From Lachnospiraceae bacterium (lineage in GTDB: Bacteria > Bacillota > Clostridia > Lachnospirales > Lachnospiraceae), in assembly GCA_900770225.1 (NCBI GenBank), contig CAAGJU010000192.1, forward strand, positions 62,001 to 126,000: DNA of 64,000 bases, given 5' to 3'. Below the pieces are notes generated by a model, which was not told the origin of the DNA, ran no database searches, and was given only the letters and a program-made list of their open reading frames with translations. The position numbers were made by a program, and so were the translations under genes. This document shows, piece by piece, positions 50,796 to 59,750 of this stretch. Numbering within the stretch: the first letter of the stretch is position 1; each line of letters starts with the position of its first letter.

Positions 50796-51038
50796 TCACC
50801 AGCTCCCCTTTTTCTGCTTCTTTTGCTTCCAATTCACGCACCATGTGACCGCACCGTTTTCATGCGTGGCGTCCTCGCTCTCCAGCTTCTTCTTCCTCCG
50901 TACGGCTGCCTCTGAGTCGTTCTTCCGAATCTCAAGCGGACAGCCGCCATTATGACGGGCGCAGTTCTCACAGCACTGGTCGTACACATATATTTCCTCA
51001 TCGCGCCGATAAGCATCTTCTCTTCTACTCCTGTTCAT
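50796..51038 (-). CDS. Small Cys-containing phage protein
   Basis: An 80-aa protein with 'QCCENCARHNGGCPLEI' (possible zinc site) and a basic C-terminus. It lies four bases before the VRR-NUC gene in the operon. Not recognised. Confidence 0.55.
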   Translation of the reverse strand: MNRSRREDAYRRDEEIYVYDQCCENCARHNGGCPLEIRKNDSEAAVRRKKKLESEDATHENGAVTWCVNWKQKKQKKGSW

Positions 51039-51190
51039 TTCTCCTTATGTCCTTTCTCGCATTTCCTTTCTCATGCAACCCGTGTGTTCATACACGCGTT
51101 TATACATTTATATGCATAATTATGTATATTTATGCACACTTATTTATTCGCTGTTCTTCTTCCTGTGAGTCTCCCGCCCTTTTCGGAACC
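51039..51190. other. Short spacer with AT-rich palindromes
   Basis: GTGTGTTCATACACG (51081-51095) and overlapping TATGCATAATTATGTATATTTATGCA (51110-51135) form several weak inverted repeats. Possible regulatory site for the downstream genes. Confidence 0.3.
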
Positions 51191-51532
51191 TCACGGGGGT
51201 TTCTTCTTACTTCTGGTTTTTCTCTTTCTCATGATTACCCGTTTCTCTTCCTCGACCGCAGTCTTCCGGCAAAGCCTGATCAGTTTGTCTGGCGGGATGT
51301 CGCAGTACATCTGGTAATCCTGAGAATAAAAAAACTCCTCCAGTTCCAGCTTGATCCGTGACAATTCGAGTCTCTTTTTTGCCTGCGCCGGATTCTTCCA
51401 CATAGCCTTGAGGGTCTTTTTATAATCCTGCACTGCCTGAAATACGATCGCGTGAGCAAGTTCAACGTATGGTGAATCGGCCCCCGTGTCGGGCGTGTCC
51501 CACGGGCGCGAGCCTTTTATCATAGTATCCAT
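51191..51532 (-). CDS. Phage protein, unknown function
   Basis: A 113-aa protein, helical, with a strongly basic tail (RKRKTRSKKKPP). 'SPYVELAHAIVFQAVQDYKKTLKAMWKNP' and 'FFYSQDYQMYCDIPPDKLIR' are conserved-looking stretches seen in other Firmicutes prophages without a known role. It overlaps the 156-aa gene by 13 bases. Confidence 0.6.
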   Translation of the reverse strand: MDTMIKGSRPWDTPDTGADSPYVELAHAIVFQAVQDYKKTLKAMWKNPAQAKKRLELSRIKLELEEFFYSQDYQMYCDIPPDKLIRLCRKTAVEEEKRVIMRKRKTRSKKKPP

Positions 51533-51990
51533 GCAAGATCATCCTCCTCTGTGTTCGTGCTGCCGGTCTCGTCTGAGTCAGCCGTGTCTGCAGCAACTGT
51601 TTCTGTAGCCGTCTCATCTCCACCAGTCACGCCTGCATCAGTCTCTTCTGCCGCCATCCTCTCAAGCTCTCTGCGAATATCCTCTGAATCCCGGAATTCC
51701 GGATCCTCAATACCGAGAGCTGCATAGGACTTCTGATATTTCTCAATCAGGTCGTACCGTCTGCCCTTCAACAGATTTTCATAGATCGCCTGATTCTCTG
51801 CTGCCGCCTGTTTCATTGGCTTATAAAAAACACAGTCCTGACCTCCGCGTTTCTTCAGGGCTGTGCACCTTCCATCTATCCACGAGAAGCAATCCGGATG
51901 CTCCCTGCATGCCGGGCACTTCTCCAATTTGAGTACCTCTCCGACTCTGTCCCGGAGAAGCTCCGCTTTAGCTTTTCTCTTCTCCATTGT
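51520..51990 (-). CDS. Phage protein with Cys-rich start
   Basis: 156 aa from ATG 51990 (AGGAGG upstream). 'CPACREHPDCFSWIDGRCTALKKRGGQDCVFYKP' has six Cys, a likely zinc or iron-sulphur knuckle. The acidic Thr/Glu/Asp-rich end is disordered. Follows element E5. Not recognised. Confidence 0.6.
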   Translation of the reverse strand, partial: TMEKRKAKAELLRDRVGEVLKLEKCPACREHPDCFSWIDGRCTALKKRGGQDCVFYKPMKQAAAENQAIYENLLKGRRYDLIEKYQKSYAALGIEDPEFRDSEDIRRELERMAAEETDAGVTGGDETATETVAADTADSDETGSTNTEEDDLAWIL

Positions 51991-52086
51991 GTTTACCTCC
52001 TGTGTGTGACCGCTCTTATGCATCTCTGCACCACCATCTCTGCATCACCACTCCTGTATCTTTCACAGAAGAACCTTTTGATAAGT

Positions 52087-52130
52087 TCTTACACTTAATA
52101 GGTTTTTGCAGAGGGAAAATGGCGGTATTG
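52087..52130 (-). repeat. Phage dispersed element E5
   Basis: Minus-strand ATACCGCCATTTTCCCTCTG, then CAAAAACCTATTAAGTGTAAG. More diverged than E1-E4 but collinear. Lies right after the polymerase stop. Confidence 0.65.
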
Positions 52131-52166
52131 CTACAAAAAAATTTTTCTTTTTTGCCTTTTCACTTT

Positions 52167-55019
52167 TTAATCCTTGAAATAGTACCGGGCCTGCATCCCG
52201 GCTGAATTCAAAACAATCCCATCCGCCCATACCGGATTCTGATTCATGATCCTGCAGACATCATCGACCGTCCAGCTGTCCTCCGGAACCTCGCAGATAG
52301 CCTCGTCGTGAACGTGCCCGACAACATCAATACCGGCCTTCTCGAACCGCCACATGGCTTCTGCCAGAATGTCCCTTGCTGTCGCCTGTGTGATGTTCTC
52401 CACGAGCTTCCCTGAGTACGTCTCAATACGCTGCCATTTATTGTTCTGGCCGAGCCCATCATATGTGATAGCCATACGACCGAAGCGGTTGACTTCGAGC
52501 TTCGGTTTGATATAGGCAAGCCTCCTGCCGGACGGCAGCTGCAGCCACAGTGTGTTTGCAGAGAACTCCACGCCGATTCTTCCGACCCTGCGGTCCTTGT
52601 GGTCTTTGATTGTTCCGATCGCTGCCTTCTCGATATCCCACCAGAACTGAACGATGTGGGGATTTGCTTCTCTCCAGTCATCGATCAGGCCCTGCAGCTC
52701 GTCTTCCTTAAGGCCCATATCCAGAGCGCCCATAGTTTTCAGAGCGCCTACCGAACCACCGTATCCGCAGTTGTGGACGAGGTGACCGGAGACTGTGAAA
52801 CAGTGCCTTGGGCCCGCATTTATGATGTCGTAGACCGGCATCAAACGGGGTGTAAAGTCATTCTCAACGGTATACGCGGTATCAACAGTATTCTGGCCAT
52901 CCGCGTCTTCACGCCTGCCTACTGCAATGTCCCGGCTGTTTGCCAGATTCCAGCTGCTTGCCAGATCCCAGCCGTAATCAGCTGCAACGCCCAAAGGGGC
53001 AGTAGTTTTCCCATCCCTGAGATAAACGATGTGGTCACCCGTAGCTGTGAGACCTTCATAGGTGATCACCGGTTTCCGGCCTTTATAAACCACGCCGTCA
53101 TGGTGGACATACCGCATGCCATCCCAGACACGATCATCCGGGGTAACTTCCTCAATCGGAATCAGACCGTGATTGGTGAGAACCGGCTGTCCTTTTGCGA
53201 TACACGCGAGTTCCGCTACCTTCCCCTTCTGTCTGAGCTCCCCGTTGATGCCGTGCTTCACAACCGGAACACCGAACATCTGAGAGGCCGAGGCACAGTA
53301 GATATCATCGCCCCGCTCGAAGGCATCCTGCCGCCACTTCTCCCCTGCTAACCAAGCCAGCACACGGGCTTCAATCGCGCTGAAATCAGCTACAATGAAC
53401 TTGTGGCCGGGCTTAGCGATCAGCATCGTCCGGATCAGCTGGGAGAGGATTTCCGGCGTGTTCCCGTAGATACTCTCAACCATGTCAAAGGCTCCCATCT
53501 TGATGAGCTCCCGGGCTTCGTCCAGTGTGCCGATGTGGTTCTGAGGCAGATTTTGCAATTGAATATTTCTGCCTGAGTTCCCGGTTACCCACACTCTTCC
53601 GTTCCGACGCACCAGAAAATAACCTGTTCCGGTTTCCGCGCAGTAGACCTTACCGGTAAAATCCGAGATAACCGGTCTGACAGTGATCTCGTGAATGATC
53701 TGGTGGTACCCGTAGATGTCATCAGCCGCTGGCGCCGCAGGTGAAACCACAGGTATACACGGCCTGCACTTCGCCATCTCCTCTACCGTCATGTCCTGCC
53801 ACGGCTCTCCCCGGTGTTTCTGCACCCGCATCCTGTGATCCGGCGTGGAACACTGATCGATGCGCTTGTCTGTATAGGTGTACATTGGGCCGCTGTAGTC
53901 AAAGCAGAGTGCCTTTGCTCTCTGGAATGACACAGCTTCCGACCGCGCATTCCAGCAGAGGATCGCACCGCCTTTCCACTCATCAAGACGCACCCAGCAC
54001 TCCGGTGTGAGAACCTCATGATCGCCGGTAAGACACCACCTTTGTGTACGTACGGCCCCCGAAAACTGAAACAGTCCTCTCGCCCTGCCGTCCCTGCAGG
54101 TACACCGCTCCGCGGCCTGGTATTTCTTCACACTGCTTTTTGCCATCTGCAGGCGGAGTTTCAGCATTTCCAGCGCCTCTCCATCGGCACTGTGCTTATC
54201 CAGATCCTTAATCATCTCTTCCACATTTTTCTTACCAAGGCTGTCAATCTCAATTCCCCGCTCCCCAAGCCATCGCTTTAACTGCGACACGGAATTCGGG
54301 TTCTCAAGACCGGTCAGCTCGTATGCCTTCTTTGTCATTTCATCTGATAACATCAGATCACAGGCGATTGCCTGCTCCACAAGTTTCTTGTCAATCAGTA
54401 CACCTCTGTCATTGATCCGCTGATCCGTGTGGTAAAAATCCCATTCATGTTCTATCAGCGGGAACATCTCAAGGCGCTTCCTGATATCCCGTTCCGTACG
54501 TACATCCTGCAGACAATAGGATTTGAACTTCTCCCAGCCCGCCATATCGTGCTCCGGCAGATTCCTCGTCCTGCCTCCGTTCGCCTTCGTTGCTTTGCAC
54601 GGGACAGAGAAATACCGAATCAGCGCCTCACCTGCACGGTCTTTCTGCTCGCCTGTGCCGAGAGCCTTTGCAGCCTCTTTCAGCGAGAGCGGAAGAGACA
54701 GGCTTGCTGCATGTACCATCGTGCACCGCCACGAATCCGGTGAAAGCGTCCTGCCGAGATAATGTCCGATACAGGTACGCTCGAACTGTGCGTTCCACGC
54801 CGTCTTGATAATTTCCGGATCGTCGATCGCATCCAGAACTTCCTGCGGCAGCTCTTCCCCGCAGGCCATATCCACGATCTTCACATCCTCATCGTCGAAA
54901 GCGTACGCAAAGAGCAGGATGTGGAAATCGCCCTCAACGTAGCGATAAACGCCGCACTTGCCGAGATCGACATCTGAGAAGCTCTCCAGATCTATGGCGA
55001 GTACCTTATGCTTACTCAC
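52167..55019 (-). CDS. Phage DNA polymerase (family A) with two mini-inteins
   Basis: A 950-aa precursor. The 3'-5' exonuclease starts 'VLAIDLESFSDVDLG' (D10, E12). Polymerase motif A is 'FIVADFSAIEARVLAWLAG' (D545), motif B (O helix) 'RQKGKVAELA|CGYGGSVGAL', motif C 'VGHVHDEAICEVP' (H904-E906). Intein 1 spans residues 329-481 and intein 2 residues 606-750; removing both leaves about 652 aa, the normal size for phage enzymes of this type. Intein 2 splits the O helix, so the enzyme should be inactive until spliced. No 5'-3' exonuclease domain. Confidence 0.93.
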   Translation of the reverse strand: MSKHKVLAIDLESFSDVDLGKCGVYRYVEGDFHILLFAYAFDDEDVKIVDMACGEELPQEVLDAIDDPEIIKTAWNAQFERTCIGHYLGRTLSPDSWRCTMVHAASLSLPLSLKEAAKALGTGEQKDRAGEALIRYFSVPCKATKANGGRTRNLPEHDMAGWEKFKSYCLQDVRTERDIRKRLEMFPLIEHEWDFYHTDQRINDRGVLIDKKLVEQAIACDLMLSDEMTKKAYELTGLENPNSVSQLKRWLGERGIEIDSLGKKNVEEMIKDLDKHSADGEALEMLKLRLQMAKSSVKKYQAAERCTCRDGRARGLFQFSGAVRTQRWCLTGDHEVLTPECWVRLDEWKGGAILCWNARSEAVSFQRAKALCFDYSGPMYTYTDKRIDQCSTPDHRMRVQKHRGEPWQDMTVEEMAKCRPCIPVVSPAAPAADDIYGYHQIIHEITVRPVISDFTGKVYCAETGTGYFLVRRNGRVWVTGNSGRNIQLQNLPQNHIGTLDEARELIKMGAFDMVESIYGNTPEILSQLIRTMLIAKPGHKFIVADFSAIEARVLAWLAGEKWRQDAFERGDDIYCASASQMFGVPVVKHGINGELRQKGKVAELACIAKGQPVLTNHGLIPIEEVTPDDRVWDGMRYVHHDGVVYKGRKPVITYEGLTATGDHIVYLRDGKTTAPLGVAADYGWDLASSWNLANSRDIAVGRREDADGQNTVDTAYTVENDFTPRLMPVYDIINAGPRHCFTVSGHLVHNCGYGGSVGALKTMGALDMGLKEDELQGLIDDWREANPHIVQFWWDIEKAAIGTIKDHKDRRVGRIGVEFSANTLWLQLPSGRRLAYIKPKLEVNRFGRMAITYDGLGQNNKWQRIETYSGKLVENITQATARDILAEAMWRFEKAGIDVVGHVHDEAICEVPEDSWTVDDVCRIMNQNPVWADGIVLNSAGMQARYYFKD
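52770..53204 (-). other. Mini-intein 2 (145 aa) in polymerase motif B
   Basis: Starts with C606 ('CIAKGQPVLTNHGLIPIEEV', block A), has 'TATGDHIVYL' (block B), ends 'YDIINAGPRHCFTVSGHLVHN' (blocks F and G, His-Asn) followed by C751. No endonuclease domain. Confidence 0.88.
53577..54035 (-). other. Mini-intein 1 (153 aa) in the polymerase
   Basis: Starts with C329 ('CLTGDHEVLTPECWVRLDEW', block A), 'STPDHRMRV' (block B), ends 'YFLVRRNGRVWVTGN' followed by S482. The penultimate residue is Gly instead of His. No endonuclease domain. Confidence 0.87.
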
Positions 55020-55167
55020 TTGTTCACACCCCTTTCTGTCAAAAATAAAGGGGAGAGCTCCCTCTCCCCCACACGTGCTGTTCGGTTGTTACCGGCGCGA
55101 TCACTGTGGCCACTCTGGCCGCCGTGACTGCCCAAGATCGTCTCAGGAATATCCCATGACGATCCGA

Positions 55168-55764
55168 TCAAACTACCCCTTTCAGATAGTCCGGAACATC
55201 CTCGTCACTGAGATTCATAAATCCGTCCTCATCGCCTTCGATCGCCTCGAACTCAGAAGATGCAGAGGCTTTTCCTGCGAGCCGCTCGCCGCGCTTTATC
55301 AGCTGCACATTGCCAAGACTTGCAGCCACGCCGCGGTTTCCGTTCGCGTTGAACGGATAAAAATTCACGGACACGTTGCAGTAGTCGCCGCTTCCGCATT
55401 CCATTGCGTCGGTGATCGGCTGGACCTTACGGTCGACGACCTGCGGAGCGTCCCTGTTTGTTGCATTCACGAACATCATTCCCTTATAAGCCTCGTCATC
55501 CGGACGATCGATGTCGCCGTCCCTGAGCGGCAGCTTCAGGTTTCCCGGAATCTTGCCGCCCCATTTGCGCACCCTTCCATCTTCCTTTGCCGCCTCGACA
55601 GCCTTGTGGATTTTCATCAGGGTTTCCTTGTCCGACTTATCGATGAGACAGGCGACAGAATATTTCGCCTCGCCCCCGTTAATCGACTTCGGCTCCCAGA
55701 TATTTGCATAGGAAATGCGGCATGGAATGATCACCTTTGTTACTGAATGATTCTTGTTAGCCAT
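55168..55764 (-). CDS. DUF2815 family, probable ssDNA-binding protein
   Basis: A 198-aa protein: 'VIIPCRISYANIWEPKSINGGEAKYSVACLIDKSDK' and 'CGSGDYCNVSVNFYPFNANGNRGVAASLGNVQLIKRGERL' are DUF2815 signatures; the family has an OB-like fold related to phage single-strand binding proteins. It stands before the polymerase and after DUF2800, the usual order. Acidic C-terminus as in SSBs. Confidence 0.85.
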   Translation of the reverse strand: MANKNHSVTKVIIPCRISYANIWEPKSINGGEAKYSVACLIDKSDKETLMKIHKAVEAAKEDGRVRKWGGKIPGNLKLPLRDGDIDRPDDEAYKGMMFVNATNRDAPQVVDRKVQPITDAMECGSGDYCNVSVNFYPFNANGNRGVAASLGNVQLIKRGERLAGKASASSEFEAIEGDEDGFMNLSDEDVPDYLKGVV

Positions 55765-55906
55765 AATAAAATTCCTCCATGAAAATACTTGTGATTGATT
55801 TATGCATTTGGTTGCGCGTCTGTATCCCGACGCATCTACATGTGATTGATTTCTGCTATTCAGTTGTTCTTATCCGTTGTTATTCAGTTGTTATTCAGTT
55901 TTCCTC

Positions 55907-57229
55907 TCACAGTTTCTGGAACTCGTCCTCCGCTGTGCTATTCAGATCCACTGCCGGCCTCGGATCGCTGTCCGGGACCAGATTGAGCTTGCCCGGAGGT
56001 TTTGTCACATACTCACCGAGCAGTTCTGCAAATTTTTTCTTGCCCATCATCTTCTCGAATTCGGTGAGGGAGATGAGCTCCTTCTTGTAGAGATCGGTAT
56101 AACCGTTCTCTACCGCCTTCTCCACGACAGCCTTGGTATCTGTGAACACCCGCCTGCTCCGGCCTTCCACTACCTTGTAGCCCTCGATCAGCACACCGTG
56201 ATTGATCGCCTCCGAGGAGATGTAGGCAAAGACCGATTCAATCCATGAGCTGATCCGGTTCAGTGTCGGCAGGATCTTCACAAGTTCTGCCATAGGTATA
56301 AGTCCCGGCTGCTTGAACACCGGTGCCGATGTGTCCGGATGATACGGCGCAGTTGTGTCAGTCTCTTCTACGGCTGTGCTGCTCTCATCAGGCGACGCTC
56401 TTGTCTCTGACAGTTCGCCTGCATCAAGAGCACCCGAGACACCCGGATCGCCCGAGACACCCAACGCATCAGAAGCATCCAGATCAAGGAACTCGTCCCT
56501 GCAGAGCGACAGCGCCTCTTTTTTACACGCCTCGCAGATGGGCTTTGCCCGGCAGAAGAAACACCACTCGCCCGGCTTCTGCTCCCCTTTTCCTTCATAC
56601 GCCAGCATGGCGATGGGCTTGATTTTTTCTCCCCAGTCCTCCAGTTCCTTCCTGCTCAACTCACAGGTGCTTACATTGTCGAGCCTTGGCTGAATGATGC
56701 TCATCCGAACGGTCTGGATGTCGTAGATATATCCGTATGCATTCAATGCACCGATGGCGTAAAGCATCATCTGCGGGTTGTGGCTGACGTCTACAAATAC
56801 TCCCCGCCCGGTCTTAAAATCACAAATGTGCAGGAGCCCCTTCCCGTTCTCATCCTTTCCGATAATGATCATGTCGGCGGTACCGAATCCCGAGGGGGCA
56901 ATATTGCTGTAATCTACACGTTCCTCCACAAAGACAAGAGGCTCACAGCCGTTTTGCTTCATCTCCTCAATGATCGAGATAACGAACTCTGCATACACAT
57001 CTGTAATCTGCCCGATCTCCTCCGTGTCGAATTCCTCCGACTGAGGCCGTTTCACACGCTCATGCAGGTACTTCTTCACTTTGTACTCACAGACACTGTG
57101 AGCGAAAGTCCCCTCCTCTGCATAGACGGAGGACTCGTTTGGAAAGTTCTCCTGCAGTCTTGCAGAAGGCGGGCAGTTGATCCACTGCTTAGAACTCGAC
57201 GCGCTAAGCAGTGCATGTACATCCGGCAT
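55907..57229 (-). CDS. DUF2800 family, PD-(D/E)XK nuclease (RecB/Cas4-like)
   Basis: A 440-aa protein. 'LLSASSSKQWINCPPSARLQENFPN...EGTFAHSVCEYKVKKYL' is the DUF2800 start; nuclease residues in 'GTADMIIIGKD' and 'LLHICDFKTGRGVFVDVSHNPQMMLYAIGAL'; a four-Cys iron-sulphur-like set 'CFFCRAKPICEACKKEALSLC'. Probably part of phage recombination/replication. A Ser/Thr/Asp-rich insert lies at ~260-305. Confidence 0.87.
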   Translation of the reverse strand: MPDVHALLSASSSKQWINCPPSARLQENFPNESSVYAEEGTFAHSVCEYKVKKYLHERVKRPQSEEFDTEEIGQITDVYAEFVISIIEEMKQNGCEPLVFVEERVDYSNIAPSGFGTADMIIIGKDENGKGLLHICDFKTGRGVFVDVSHNPQMMLYAIGALNAYGYIYDIQTVRMSIIQPRLDNVSTCELSRKELEDWGEKIKPIAMLAYEGKGEQKPGEWCFFCRAKPICEACKKEALSLCRDEFLDLDASDALGVSGDPGVSGALDAGELSETRASPDESSTAVEETDTTAPYHPDTSAPVFKQPGLIPMAELVKILPTLNRISSWIESVFAYISSEAINHGVLIEGYKVVEGRSRRVFTDTKAVVEKAVENGYTDLYKKELISLTEFEKMMGKKKFAELLGEYVTKPPGKLNLVPDSDPRPAVDLNSTAEDEFQKL

Positions 57230-57241
57230 AACATCACCCCC

Positions 57242-57775
57242 TCATATCGCCGCAAGGTCGGTCAGGAATGCCTCGTACTTATCTGCCGGAAGCTCGCTGA
57301 CTTTTGCGACCCCGTAGGTCTTGAGAATCGCCCCGATCTTCTGATTGCTGCTGCGGTCTTTCTTGATCTTCTTGACGATGATCTTCGTGATATCGTCGAG
57401 CGTCACAGAGCTTGCAGGAGATGCTGGCTTTGCTGGTGCTGCTGGCGCACTGGCTTCTGCGGTCTTCTCTGTGGTCTTCTCCACAGCCGCCTCCGTGCTC
57501 GCCTCCGCCCCAGTCTCTGCGCTATTCTCATCGGGCTGCGTCTCCTGTTCTGTGGCCCCCTGACCTGCCTTCGTCTGGCCTGTGATTGTCTGCTCTGTCT
57601 GGCCTGCCTCTGTCTGACCTGTGTCTGTCTCCGCCTCCATCTCCCCGGAAATCCTGCATCCGGTGCCGAGGCTGTTGAACACCATCGACATTCCCTCAAA
57701 CGCCATCCTGAGCCCGCGGCTCAGCTCGTTTGCATTGACCGGAATCACAACGGGAATAGGTACTTTCTTCTCCAT
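57242..57775 (-). CDS. Phage early protein with low-complexity linker
   Basis: A 177-aa protein. Short N-terminal domain (residues 1-45), a Thr/Glu/Gly/Gln/Ala linker of repeated TGQTEAGQ-like units (~48-120), and a C-terminal helical domain ('VTLDDITKIIVKKIKKDRSSNQKIGAILKTYGVAKVSELPADKY') found in phage early genes next to DUF2800. Possibly a nucleic-acid-binding accessory; unknown. Confidence 0.6.
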   Translation of the reverse strand: MEKKVPIPVVIPVNANELSRGLRMAFEGMSMVFNSLGTGCRISGEMEAETDTGQTEAGQTEQTITGQTKAGQGATEQETQPDENSAETGAEASTEAAVEKTTEKTAEASAPAAPAKPASPASSVTLDDITKIIVKKIKKDRSSNQKIGAILKTYGVAKVSELPADKYEAFLTDLAAI

Positions 57776-57976
57776 TATTTCCTCCCTTTCATCTGTGCTG
57801 ATCTTCTGACCAGTTGATCAGGTAACCTGCTGACCAACCGGTCGACTGATCATTTTCCTGATACATTTCTGTAACCGCCACACGTCTGCAGCAGCCTGAC
57901 ACGTGCCATAGGAACTCTGATACCTGACCCACGATCCTTGATCCTTGACCCATGATCCATGATTCTTGATTTCAGG
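57776..57976 (-). other. Leader region with GATC-rich repeats
   Basis: Between E6 and the early operon. Several TGATC/GATCC words and imperfect palindromes (for example TTGATCAGGTAACCTG near 57817) suggest operator sites. No ORF. Confidence 0.35.
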
Positions 57977-58022
57977 TCCCTACACCTATTAGGTTTTTCA
58001 GAGCCCAAAATGGCGGTATCGC
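57977..58022 (-). repeat. Phage dispersed element E6
   Basis: Minus-strand GATACCGCCATTTTGGGCTC, then TGAAAAACCTAATAGGTGTAGGGA. Directly after the stop of the sigma-like gene and before the early operon. Confidence 0.7.
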
Positions 58023-58035
58023 GTCAAAAAAAATT

Positions 58036-59067
58036 TTAAATTTTTCTGATTTTCGTTTTGATTGCATCGAGTCTATCTCTGACTGCCCTGCGGCTGATCT
58101 GACACTCACGCGCAATTTCCTCCTCGGTCATCCCGAGTTCGAAATACATCTCATATACGGCTTTCTGCTTCTCCGTCAGTGCCTTCTTCCGCTCCTCTGC
58201 CGCTTCCTTCTTGAGATAGGCCTCTTCCGGAGTATCGATGTGTGTGCCGCCAACCCACCAGTAGGCGGGCTTTACATTGTCCTGATCAAAATCGCTATTA
58301 CTTCTTGCAGCTTTCGGATGATCCAGGTTGGCTGCAATCTGGTTCTCCCCGGCGATCAGAATGGCGTAATACCACGGAAGCCTGCCCATCTGATTTTCTC
58401 CGATCTCGCTTGTCTGCGGCATATACTGCCTCTCACTGTCTTTAAGCGGAGTGAAGCAGTATGTGACAGAGCCACAGTCAGGAACCCACACAACGGTCTT
58501 GCGATCGCCGTTATCCACAATGCCATATCCGCAGGTGAAAACTTCTATACTTCCTCCGTCCAGATCGATCATGGCAATGCGGCGGTAGTTGTTACGGAGC
58601 TGAACCGCTCCCGGACGACGGCCGGATTTCTTGATATGGTTCTGTTTCAGCTCTCTATCTGCACAATAATTCTGTGCGTTATCATTTCCTGCACGACCAT
58701 ATTGTGCACAACTACCTTGTCCACATTCATTCTGTGCACAACTATTCTGTGCATCTGACGATTTGGAACCATAAATCAAATCGTAATCGTCTCCAAGTTC
58801 CTCGCGCAGTCTCTTTTCTCTCTCCTCCTTCTCGTGCTCTTCTGCCTCAACCTGTGCTGCTTTTGCTGCTTCAGGGTTCTGCATCAGGATGCGGATCAGC
58901 TCGTTAAACGTAGTGTCGTTGCTGATAAGCACATCCTTGCTGTGGTCAACACGGTCAGCGTGATCAGCGTGATCAACACGATCAGCGTGGTCAACGCGGT
59001 CAACAGTTGAGGTGTTCTTGGTTACGTTCTCAGTTACGGTATTCTCAGTTTTTCTTGACTCTGTCAT
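58036..59067 (-). CDS. Phage regulator with sigma-70 region-4-like C-terminus
   Basis: About 343 aa from ATG 59067 (GAGGA upstream; 59118 possible). N-terminus low complexity with VDHADRVDH repeats; residues ~115-150 hold CAQN repeats with spaced Cys; a middle domain 'IAMIDLDGGSIEVFTCGYGIV...VVWVPDCGSVTYCF' found in other Firmicutes prophages; the end 'LTEKQKAVYEMYFELGMTEEEIARECQISRRAVRDRLDAIKTKIRK' is a helix-turn-helix of the sigma-70 region 4 / LuxR type. First gene of the phage leftward block. It could direct polymerase to the E elements; this is inferred. Confidence 0.65.
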   Translation of the reverse strand: MTESRKTENTVTENVTKNTSTVDRVDHADRVDHADHADRVDHSKDVLISNDTTFNELIRILMQNPEAAKAAQVEAEEHEKEEREKRLREELGDDYDLIYGSKSSDAQNSCAQNECGQGSCAQYGRAGNDNAQNYCADRELKQNHIKKSGRRPGAVQLRNNYRRIAMIDLDGGSIEVFTCGYGIVDNGDRKTVVWVPDCGSVTYCFTPLKDSERQYMPQTSEIGENQMGRLPWYYAILIAGENQIAANLDHPKAARSNSDFDQDNVKPAYWWVGGTHIDTPEEAYLKKEAAEERKKALTEKQKAVYEMYFELGMTEEEIARECQISRRAVRDRLDAIKTKIRKI

Positions 59068-59428
59068 AGCGACGTCCTCGTCTCTTTCCGAAACGGGGTT
59101 GCTGCCATGACACGACATTCTTCTTCATCTGCGGCCACCTATTATCTAACGGGTCTCCCCGTTTCTTAATCGGTGGCCTGCTATGTACGACGCAGACCTG
59201 TCCAACAAGTTACTGCTCCTAACCAGTCGTACATCCGGTTCCCTGCAGAGTCCCGGACTGATTGGAGCAGGTGTTCAAATATTCAGCTGTACGACGGCGG
59301 AGAGTGATCGGCTCTCCGGGATCGCTTGCAGGCGCTTATCCGGCCTGCCTGTGAGGGATAACCCTCATATCTCAAAGGACAGATATGTCCAGATTGAGCA
59401 ATTTAAAATGAAATTATTTCTCACCTAT
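59068..59428. other. Non-coding stretch upstream of the phage regulator
   Basis: Contains the leader of the regulator and a hairpin-rich segment (ACGGGTCTCCCCGT near 59150, repeated CCGGNNTGC words near 59330). I see no gene or tRNA. Confidence 0.35.
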
Positions 59429-59750
59429 ATACGGACATTTGAGAGCAAAATCTGAAGTCCTACTTCTCTGCTCTTCTAAAACCTTAGGCACAACATCTGG
59501 ATGCCACCTCCTTTATCTGTTCAACCTATATATGGACGAAAACGGATTTTTATTTGATTTTTTGCGCATGCGAAATCCTTGTGTTTATGGTCATCCAAAC
59601 TACATGTGGTTTTAATCGCTCGTTTCATATTCATATATGGACGAAATCAGTAAGAAACTGAAAATTTTGCGCATAGGAAATTTGGCATTTTATAGTCAGT
59701 CAAGGGGCCTATAGTTTTTAATCGCTCGTTTCATATTCATATATGGTCGA
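59429..59750 (-). repeat. Tandem repeat array, ~106-bp period
   Basis: ATATGGACGA-like boxes at 59429, 59530, 59635 and 59741, spaced 101, 105 and 106. The last two units share a 35-base block at about 95% (AATCGCTCGTTTCATATTCA core) and all have TTTTGCGCAT between boxes. On the minus strand each box reads TCGTCCATATATGAAT. Confidence 0.7.

Noticed and set aside
56780..57817. 345-aa plus-strand ORF
   Set aside because: Antisense to DUF2800 and its neighbour; its Cys/Leu-rich end is the complement of the Ala/Glu linker.
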